Shown in pieces: positions 28,163 to 34,763 of a stretch of 64,000 nt of DNA; position 1 is the first letter of the stretch; every line of letters begins with the position of its first letter. The notes below the pieces were generated by a model that saw nothing but the letters and a program-made list of their open reading frames with translations, was not told the DNA's origin and ran no database searches. A program made the translations under genes and the position numbers. Origin of the DNA: Haloferax sp. Atlit-12N (GTDB taxonomy: Archaea > Halobacteriota > Halobacteria > Halobacteriales > Haloferacaceae); NCBI RefSeq assembly GCF_003383095.1, contig NZ_PSYW01000001.1, positions 868,001 to 932,000 on the forward strand, written 5' to 3'.

Positions 28163-28715
28163 CGCGCCCCGCCGGTCGACCCCGTCACCGACCGAGCTTG
28201 CCCGCCGCACCGCCGACCGTGCCGTGGTCCCCGTCGTCGGGAAAGCGCTCGAAGCCGCCATCGCCGTGCTGTTCATCGGGCTCTTGACCACTGTGCTGTT
28301 CGGCGGCGTCGTCCCCGACCACCGCGCCGCGGTCGGTCACGAACTCACCGACCGAACGCTCGCGACGGCGACTGAACAGGTCGAATCGAACGCCGTCGTC
28401 CCCGAGTCGGCGGTCCGCGGGTCCAGACGGGCCGACGTGGACCTCCCCCGCGCGATTCGCGGGAGTGCCTATCGGGTCGCGTACGTCCCGAACGCTACGT
28501 TCGGGGGCGACTCGAACGCGACCGCCCCGGCACTGGTCCTCGACCACCCGAACGACGCGTTCGACCGGCAGGTTCCAGTCACGCTTCCCGAATCGGTGAC
28601 CGTCTCGGGCGCGTGGGACAGCGGAAACGACTGCGTCGTCCGCGTCGTCGTCGAGGACGACGGCGCGACGCTGGAACTCGCGAACGAACCCGTGTCGGGA
28701 GGTACCGATGGGTGA
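28155..28715 (+). CDS. Pilin-like protein 2 (DUF7266-like)
   Basis: A 186-residue protein starting with GTG at 28155, overlapping the previous gene by 8 bp. A hydrophobic helix (AAIAVLFIGLLTTVLFGGV) begins near residue 34, preceded by DRAVVPVVGKALE. This resembles the D-R-A-V-x-P-V-x-G prepilin motif of haloarchaeal pilins, although the helix lacks Gln at the start. The body is extracellular and Asp/Val-rich with potential N-glycosylation sites (NAT). Probably part of the pilus. Confidence 0.72.
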   Translation: MADAPRRSTPSPTELARRTADRAVVPVVGKALEAAIAVLFIGLLTTVLFGGVVPDHRAAVGHELTDRTLATATEQVESNAVVPESAVRGSRRADVDLPRAIRGSAYRVAYVPNATFGGDSNATAPALVLDHPNDAFDRQVPVTLPESVTVSGAWDSGNDCVVRVVVEDDGATLELANEPVSGGTDG

Positions 28716-29415
28716 CCGTAACCGGCCCACAGCGCGCGCCCAGACGACGCTCGCCGGACTTGCGGTGGCGCTCGTACTCGTGACCGCGGTCACGGTCGGG
28801 GCCGTCGTCGCCGCCGACCGGGCCCTCGCGGACGCGGCCGGCGAGTCGCTCGAACAGCACCGCGCCGAGCGCGCCGCCGACGCGCTGGTCACGGAATCCC
28901 CGTTGGTCTCGTCCGACGATGGGAGCGCGGCCGGGGCAATCGACATGGCGCTCGCGAACGACACGAACGCCACCGAACTCGCCGCCGCCGTTCCGTCTCT
29001 CCGTGGCGTCGCGTTCCGCGTCCGGGTCGATGACCGGACGATAGCCGAGCGGGGCGACCTGTCGGGCGGCCACACGGTCAGCCGTGGTGCGCTCGCCGTC
29101 AGTCGACGGACCGTCGGTGGGACCATTGATCTCTCGGAGGAGACCACCACGACGCTCGACGGGCGGACGAACCGCGTCCGACTCGAGGTGAATCCCGGGT
29201 CGAACACGACGGTTCAGACGGTTCGGGTCGGCGACAGGGTCGTCCTCCACCGACCAACCGGAATCGAGGGGGAACGCGTCGTCGAGGTGTCGTCTCGCGC
29301 GAGCCCAGTGATTCGAGTCGAAACCGCCGAGTCTGACTCGTCCGGGAGCGTCGACGCGTCGGCAACCGCGTTTGATTCGACGGTCGTGCGAATCGAGGTG
29401 ACCGTCGATGCGTGA
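28708..29415 (+). CDS. Pilin-like protein 3 (DUF7263-like)
   Basis: A 235-residue protein, overlapping the preceding gene by 8 bp. The N-terminus PTARAQTTLAGLAVALVLV is again a prepilin-type signal (Arg-Ala-Gln, then a hydrophobic helix). The body is extracellular and rich in Asp, Thr and Asn with several N-glycosylation sequons (NDT, NAT, NTT). It belongs to the same pilin-like string. No enzymatic motif was found. Confidence 0.75.
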   Translation: MGDRNRPTARAQTTLAGLAVALVLVTAVTVGAVVAADRALADAAGESLEQHRAERAADALVTESPLVSSDDGSAAGAIDMALANDTNATELAAAVPSLRGVAFRVRVDDRTIAERGDLSGGHTVSRGALAVSRRTVGGTIDLSEETTTTLDGRTNRVRLEVNPGSNTTVQTVRVGDRVVLHRPTGIEGERVVEVSSRASPVIRVETAESDSSGSVDASATAFDSTVVRIEVTVDA

Positions 29416-29881
29416 GCCTCACGGCGAGCGTTCGCGGCGGTTGAGCCGTCGCCGTACAGACGACGCCTCCGACCGGACGGGAGACCGAGCACAGCTCTCG
29501 CTGACAGTTGTCGAGGCGGCCATCGCGACCCTACTCGTCCTCGCCGTCGCAGCGGGGTTCGCACTCGTGCCACCCACGCCGGCTTCCGAGTCGGACTCGC
29601 TGGAGCGACAGGCGACGGACGCCGCGTCGCTGGTGGCGTCCGTGCCGGCGGGCGCGACGGGAACACTCCTCGGATCGGCCTGCGCTTCGTCGGGCGACTT
29701 CGACACCCGAGCGGCGCGGCTTCACGAGGTCGCTTCGGCGGGGCTCCCGAACGGGGCGTTCGTCTCGCTCCGAACCGACGTCGGTTCGGTCGGTCGGCCG
29801 CCGCCGGAGACCGCACGAGTCGGGAGTGCGACCGCCACGGTCCCGCGCTGTACCGCGATGGTAGAGGTGTGGTACCCGTGA
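29408..29881 (+). CDS. Pilin-like protein 4 (DUF7262-like)
   Basis: A 157-residue protein overlapping the previous gene by 8 bp. The first ~27 residues are charged. The helix begins RAQLSLTVVEAAIATLLVLAV, the same Arg-Ala-Gln prepilin pattern, with a Glu near position 5 of the helix as in classical pilins. The rest is a small extracellular domain with two Cys residues that could form a disulfide. Its stop overlaps the next GTG. Confidence 0.75.
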   Translation: MREPHGERSRRLSRRRTDDASDRTGDRAQLSLTVVEAAIATLLVLAVAAGFALVPPTPASESDSLERQATDAASLVASVPAGATGTLLGSACASSGDFDTRAARLHEVASAGLPNGAFVSLRTDVGSVGRPPPETARVGSATATVPRCTAMVEVWYP

Positions 29882-30429
29882 GTCGGTCCGCCGCCGACCC
29901 GGACGGCTGGGTCGGCACACCGAACGACGACCGAGGGCAACTGGTGCTCGTCTCCGGTGCGGTCGTCGCCGTAGCCCTGCTCGCGCTCCTCGTCGTCCAC
30001 GCGCAACTCGGCTTCGCCGGCGTGGTCGAAACCACCGAGCCACCGCCGCTGGACGACGTCGTTGAGACGACCGATAGCGGAGTCGAAATGGCGGCCGCCG
30101 GCGTCGCGGGCCGGTACGACTGGGCGGCGAGAGACGCTGCAGTCGAGGATTTCCGCTCGCGACTCGACCCCGCGCTGGCGAGCGTCGAGCGCGCGCACGC
30201 CGGCGGGGGCGGCGTCGCGCTGAGGACGAACGACTCCGCGGCCGCCGGGTGGGCGCTCAGGAACTGTCCCGACGGCCCGTACCGGGAGTTCGGTCCCTGC
30301 GTCGTCGACGACGGCGTCGTCGTTCAAGAGCGCGCGGGAGAGACGGCCGTCGTCGCCGTCCTCGTCGACGTTCGAATCGCGACGCCGCGCTCGCGGACGG
30401 CCCTGACGGTCGCCGTGCGCCCAAACTGA
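29878..30429 (+). CDS. Pilin-like protein 5 (DUF7261-like)
   Basis: A 183-residue protein starting with GTG at 29878, coupled to the previous TGA. The signal DDRGQLVLVSGAVVAVALLAL again has Arg-Gly-Gln before the hydrophobic helix. The body ends with a strand-rich region (AVVAVLVDVRIATPRSR). A Cys pair lies around residues 129-138. It is the last gene of the operon and faces the methyltransferase gene, which runs the opposite way. Confidence 0.75.
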   Translation: MSRSAADPDGWVGTPNDDRGQLVLVSGAVVAVALLALLVVHAQLGFAGVVETTEPPPLDDVVETTDSGVEMAAAGVAGRYDWAARDAAVEDFRSRLDPALASVERAHAGGGGVALRTNDSAAAGWALRNCPDGPYREFGPCVVDDGVVVQERAGETAVVAVLVDVRIATPRSRTALTVAVRPN

Positions 30430-30447
30430 AAGCGGTCGAAAAGGCAG

Positions 30448-31092
30448 TTACGCGCTCGGTACGTAGCCGAGGACTTCGTAGGTGTGTTCGGCGTCGTCTT
30501 CCGATTTGTGCTCGGTGTAGCGCGCCTCGTGGACCCGGTCCAATCGGGCGGCGAGGAGCGTCTTGTAGGCGTCCAGAATCGGCACCTCGGTGAGCGGCGC
30601 TTCCGGCCCCTCGTCTTGGCCGACGATGTTCGCCATACAGAGCACGCCGTCGGGGGAAAGCAGGCCCGCGACCACGTCGAGAAAACGGTGGAACTCTGGG
30701 ACGCTCATCGTGTCCCCGAGATAGTAGATGGTCTCGCTCCAGACGATGGCGTCGAACTGCTCATCGAGGGAGTCGAGATACGCGCTCGCCTCGCCGGCGG
30801 AAAACGTCGCCCGGTCGCTATCGGTCCGCTCCCGAGCGCGCTCGACGGCGGCCTCGGAGATGTCGATGCCGTGGAGTTCCGCGTCGGGGAAGCGTTCTAA
30901 GAGGAGTTCCGAGTGCACGCCCTCGGCGCAGCCAATCTCCAGAATCGACTCCGGCGAGCCGACGTGGCTCTCGATGACGCGGTTCTGGCGGCGGTACTTG
31001 CGCTGCTCGTACGTCGAAGAACCGAAATCCCACGGGTCCGGCTCGTCGAACTCGTCGTCGAAGTAGTCGGCGTTCCAGCCGTCGTTCGGCAC
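30448..31092 (-). CDS. SAM-dependent methyltransferase (class I, NodS-like)
   Basis: A 214-residue methyltransferase. Motif I is SILEIGCAEGVHSELL near residue 50, motif II is LHGIDISEAAVERA and motif III-like QFDAIVWSETIYYLG. It would bind S-adenosylmethionine; the methyl acceptor is unknown. The start is GTG 31092, one nucleotide after the TAA of the RHH-SIS gene. Co-translation is therefore likely, and the two may act in one pathway. The C-terminal half is less conserved and Asp/Glu-rich. Confidence 0.88.
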   Translation of the reverse strand: MPNDGWNADYFDDEFDEPDPWDFGSSTYEQRKYRRQNRVIESHVGSPESILEIGCAEGVHSELLLERFPDAELHGIDISEAAVERARERTDSDRATFSAGEASAYLDSLDEQFDAIVWSETIYYLGDTMSVPEFHRFLDVVAGLLSPDGVLCMANIVGQDEGPEAPLTEVPILDAYKTLLAARLDRVHEARYTEHKSEDDAEHTYEVLGYVPSA

Positions 31093-31093
31093 G

Positions 31094-32446
31094 TTAGTTC
31101 ACCTCCTCATCGGTGCTCTCGGCCGGATTGTAAATGCTCTGGATGACCCGGGACTGGAGTGCCGGGTCCTGGAGCCAGAGTTTACACAGCACCCCGTACG
31201 CGAACAGCTGAATCGCCGCGAAGAGGATGAGGTCCCGCGCCTCCGGTTCGACGGCGTAGGCGTCGAGTCGGACGAGGCCGTTCCGACCGTACAGCGAGCG
31301 CTCGCGGACGGCCTGCTCTGCGGGTCCACCGTTCAGCGTGAACGCGATGAGCGGGACCTTCTGGTCGAAGTCCGCGGACTGGAGGACGTTCCAGACGGAG
31401 GTTTCGTCGCCGAACAGCACGTCGTTCCACTCGCGGTACGTCGCGGAGCCCTGTTGCGGAATCGCCGTCACGAGGTAGCTCGAACCGCCGTGGAGGACGT
31501 TGACCAGTCGGTGGACGATGTTCTGGAGGTGCGTCGACTCGGCGTGGACGTGGAGGAACTCCGTGAGCTTGAGTTGCGCCTCGTTGCCGAGGCCGCGCTG
31601 TGATCCGAGCGTCCCGAATATCGGGTCGCTCTGGAGGTCGTTGTGCCGCTGGAGTTCTTCGATGGCCGCGAGAATATCGCTTTGGCCGGAGAGGCCGGCG
31701 GCGTCGTCGCCCTGTTTGAACTGGCCGTCGACGAACTCGTCGAGCGCGCGAAACCGCGCCTGAAACCGCTGGATGTCGACGTAGTCGTCGAGGAAGACGA
31801 CCTGCAGGACGGCGAGCTGGGCAACGAGACTTTTGGTCGCGTAGATGTCGATTCGCTCTTCGACGCTCGGAAGCGGGACGACGTGGTCGGCGCGCTCCGC
31901 GAGCGGGCTGTCCGGGTCGGTCACGGCGACGACGGTCGCCTGCTGGTTCGAACAGAGGTCGAGTATAGAATCAGTCTTCCCGCTCCGCGAGATGGCGAGG
32001 ATAGTGTCGTCGGCCGACGAGTGCATCTGGATGGCTTCGACGCCGCTGCGGACCTGCGACCGGATGCCGCGGTCGCGGAGACGGTCGGCGAGCCAGTAGC
32101 CGACCGACGTCGAGGACCCCTGCCCGGCGATGGTGACGACGCCGTCGGCGTCGAACACCGGCCGCCGAACCTCCTGTCGGAAGGCGTCGTCGGCGATCGT
32201 CTCCCAGACCTGTGCCTCGATGGCCTCGTACACGCCCGTCCGCTCGCCCGTGTCGCGCGCAATCGAACGGAGGTCGTCTTCGAACAGCTTCGGGATGTTG
32301 ACCGACGCGCTGTCGTCGGTGAGGTTCGCCTTGATGACCGACCGCACGTATTCGGACGTTTTCTTGTTCTTCTGCTGGGCGATCTCGTCCACCTGTTGCT
32401 TGACCCGCTTCGAGACGCGGGCCTGGAGTATCTCGTCTTTCGTCAT
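31094..32446 (-). CDS. RHH-like DNA-binding protein with two SIS domains
   Basis: A 450-residue protein. The first ~55 residues (TKDEILQARVSKRVKQQVDE, then KKTSEYVRSVIKANL) look like a ribbon-helix-helix or coiled DNA-binding module. Two SIS sugar-isomerase domains follow: VVTIAGQGSSTSVGYWL, ILAISRSGKTDSILDL and VVAVTDPDSPLAERADHVV for the first, and a more divergent second domain with SSYLVTAIPQQGSA. SIS regulators usually sense phosphosugars, so this may be a sugar-responsive regulator. I chose ATG 32446 because the upstream in-frame codons look non-coding. It is adjacent to and co-directional with the methyltransferase gene. Confidence 0.82.
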   Translation of the reverse strand: MTKDEILQARVSKRVKQQVDEIAQQKNKKTSEYVRSVIKANLTDDSASVNIPKLFEDDLRSIARDTGERTGVYEAIEAQVWETIADDAFRQEVRRPVFDADGVVTIAGQGSSTSVGYWLADRLRDRGIRSQVRSGVEAIQMHSSADDTILAISRSGKTDSILDLCSNQQATVVAVTDPDSPLAERADHVVPLPSVEERIDIYATKSLVAQLAVLQVVFLDDYVDIQRFQARFRALDEFVDGQFKQGDDAAGLSGQSDILAAIEELQRHNDLQSDPIFGTLGSQRGLGNEAQLKLTEFLHVHAESTHLQNIVHRLVNVLHGGSSYLVTAIPQQGSATYREWNDVLFGDETSVWNVLQSADFDQKVPLIAFTLNGGPAEQAVRERSLYGRNGLVRLDAYAVEPEARDLILFAAIQLFAYGVLCKLWLQDPALQSRVIQSIYNPAESTDEEVN

Positions 32447-32671
32447 GACCGCCGGTATGTCAAACGGTGAGATAGTTCTTGTCATCGTGTATGTCATACG
32501 ATTTTGCACTACTGTATACGCATATAAACTGTATACGCAGGGTACAAAATAGCGCCAATTATGTCACACGCAAGATATTTGTTTACAGTCATACAATCAA
32601 ATTGTGTGACGAGAAGACAAAATCAAGACTGTCACGAGAGCCCCCACAAGACCAACACACAACATATTACG

Positions 32672-33547
32672 ATGACCAACGACTCAACCCATCCCAGCAA
32701 ATCGACGGAATCGAATTCGAACACTCTGAAATCAGACATGAGTTCACGGCGCGGGCACGGGTGTCCCTCCCCCGCGTCCGAAGAGACGGAGCGGCGGCCA
32801 TCCGTGACGACGGTGGTCGTCCGCGCCACCCTCGCGGCGCTCGTCGTGCTTTCGCTGTTCGCGGTCGCCGTCCCAGTCGTCACGGCCGACACCGGCCCGG
32901 CGGCACTGTCCGGTCCCCCGACCGCTTCGGTGAGCGCGGACGAGGCGCTCGACGCCCGTGAGGCGGCGAAGGACAGACTCGCGGAGCTCCGCCGCCTCGA
33001 CGACCGACCGATGGTCTCGGTCGAGGCGAGCACGCTCCAGACGGTCCAGAACCGCATCGAGACGGGGAACCTGAGCTACACGCGAGCGAACTACGACACC
33101 GCGGCCGACCACTGGTCGGTCGCGGAGAAGCAGGCGACCGCGGCCCTCGCCCGCGCCTACGCCGACGGGACCGCGCGGAACCTCAACGCGACGGTCGGCT
33201 TCATCGAAAAGCGCGAAGCGAAGGGCTACGCGACGGCCGACACCGCCGAGTTCACGGAGCGCGCCGCCGAGTTGCGCGCCCAGACCCCGGAGACGCTCTC
33301 GGACCACCGGAAGCGCTACCGGGCGGCGCGACAGCTGAACAGCGACGTCGAGTCGTCGCTTCCCTCGATGGGCGCGGTCCGACTGGCGAACCTGCTGTCG
33401 CCGACGTGGTTCGCGGGCGGAGTTGTCGTCGCTCTCGGCGCGGTGACGACCGTCATCGGCTTCGCCCTCGGCCGTCGCGGACAGTCCGAACCGGAGACGA
33501 AACGCAAAAAAGGCGACCGCGAGGTCGAGGGGTCCGGCCTCAGATAA
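32672..33547 (+). CDS. Two-TM membrane protein with helical ectodomain
   Basis: A 291-residue protein. The first TM or signal helix (TLAALVVLSLFAVAVPVVTAD) is near residues 52-73. The external region (~75-235) is mostly helical, Ala/Arg/Glu-rich and includes DEALDAREAAKDRLAEL-type repeats. A C-terminal TM (FAGGVVVALGAVTTVIGFAL) is followed by a basic tail (RRGQSEPETKRKKGDRE). ATG 32672 is the first start with coding character. It is divergent from the SIS gene and heads the three-gene string with the JAMM protein. Function unknown. Confidence 0.75.
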   Translation: MTNDSTHPSKSTESNSNTLKSDMSSRRGHGCPSPASEETERRPSVTTVVVRATLAALVVLSLFAVAVPVVTADTGPAALSGPPTASVSADEALDAREAAKDRLAELRRLDDRPMVSVEASTLQTVQNRIETGNLSYTRANYDTAADHWSVAEKQATAALARAYADGTARNLNATVGFIEKREAKGYATADTAEFTERAAELRAQTPETLSDHRKRYRAARQLNSDVESSLPSMGAVRLANLLSPTWFAGGVVVALGAVTTVIGFALGRRGQSEPETKRKKGDREVEGSGLR

Positions 33548-33565
33548 CTACTCACGGAGCCACAC

Positions 33566-34717
33566 ATGAACATATCCAAATACGTACGCAGCGCGGTTCC
33601 GTGGAGCGGCACCGACGAGTCGAACGACGACGCGGTCATCACCGACGGTGCGGGCGGCGGCGCGGTCGAGGCGAACGCGGCGGCGGACCGACCGAGCGCC
33701 GACAGCGACGACCACGACGAGAACAGCGTGGGCGTGTTCTTCCCGCCGAACACGCTCGCGGACGTGGTGCGGCGCGAGTGGATTTCCCGCGCCGAGGAGA
33801 TGCTCGGAACGTCGATTCCGACGCGGTTCGTCCAGGACGTCCGACTCGGGCGCAATCCGCTTCGCATCGAGGACGTCACGCCGATGCTCGCCCCGGAAGT
33901 CGAGCGCGAACTGCTCAGGCTGTCGTACGACGCGGACCACGCGCTGGTCCCGTCGTCGCTCGGGACCGGCTTTCCGGCCTACAAGTTCGTCGACGTCGGC
34001 CTCGTCTTCGAGGAGACGGTCGACGTGGTCGTTCCCTCGCACAAGACCGCGGACGGACTGTACAAGAACCCGCAGAACGCGCTGTTGGCCGGCCTCGGCG
34101 TCGCGGTCATGGACGCGCCGGCGATACTCATCGACCACCGGTCGCAGGCGGTCGGGATGGACGACGTGCCGCCGGAACTGGCGAAGTTCCTCGCGGCGAC
34201 GACCCACACCGACGTGGCGAACCGGTCGTTCGGCTACTGGAGCGCCGCGATGACGACGGTCCCCATCGGCGGCCGCGCCGAGATGGACCTCAACCCCGCG
34301 ATTCAGCGGGCGGCCAACAGCCTCACGCCGTGGCTGTCGGCCGAGCAGTGGGCCCCGTGGGCGATTGAAAACGGGGACATCGAGCCCGATGCGACCGTGC
34401 CGACGCTGGCCGAACCGGACCTGATGGTCGTTTTGCCCCACGGCGTCACCCTCGGCCAGCACCACAACCTCCGGACGATTCACGCGGACGTGTCCAACGC
34501 CCACGTCGTCGGCTTCTGGCCGCTCGACGCGGGGTGGATACACACTCACGTCCGCCGGGCCGGCGCGGCGTACGTCGACGCGGAAATCCACGACGAATCG
34601 TCGCCGCTCCGGCAGGTGTGGGAGTCGCACACGGCGAAGTTCGGCGTGAGCGACCCCGTCGACCGATGGGAGCGCTTCTTTGCCGACCACATCGAGCCGG
34701 CGCTCCCGGAGCAGTAA
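33566..34717 (+). CDS. Unrecognised 383-residue cytoplasmic protein
   Basis: It begins 18 nt after the previous gene. Residues ~15-55 are acidic and Gly/Ala-rich, probably disordered. The rest looks folded: FFPPNTLADVVRREWISR, SSLGTGFPAYKFVDVGLVF and LMVVLPHGVTLGQHHNLR, with conserved-looking Trp and His residues near the C-terminus (FWPLDAGWIHTHVRRAG). It has no signal or TM. I do not recognise a family. Its fixed place between a TM protein and a JAMM protein suggests a shared complex or pathway. Confidence 0.7.
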   Translation: MNISKYVRSAVPWSGTDESNDDAVITDGAGGGAVEANAAADRPSADSDDHDENSVGVFFPPNTLADVVRREWISRAEEMLGTSIPTRFVQDVRLGRNPLRIEDVTPMLAPEVERELLRLSYDADHALVPSSLGTGFPAYKFVDVGLVFEETVDVVVPSHKTADGLYKNPQNALLAGLGVAVMDAPAILIDHRSQAVGMDDVPPELAKFLAATTHTDVANRSFGYWSAAMTTVPIGGRAEMDLNPAIQRAANSLTPWLSAEQWAPWAIENGDIEPDATVPTLAEPDLMVVLPHGVTLGQHHNLRTIHADVSNAHVVGFWPLDAGWIHTHVRRAGAAYVDAEIHDESSPLRQVWESHTAKFGVSDPVDRWERFFADHIEPALPEQ

Positions 34718-34763
34718 GCCGTACCGCCCGCAGACGACCCACGAACGCGCGTTTTCACCGACC

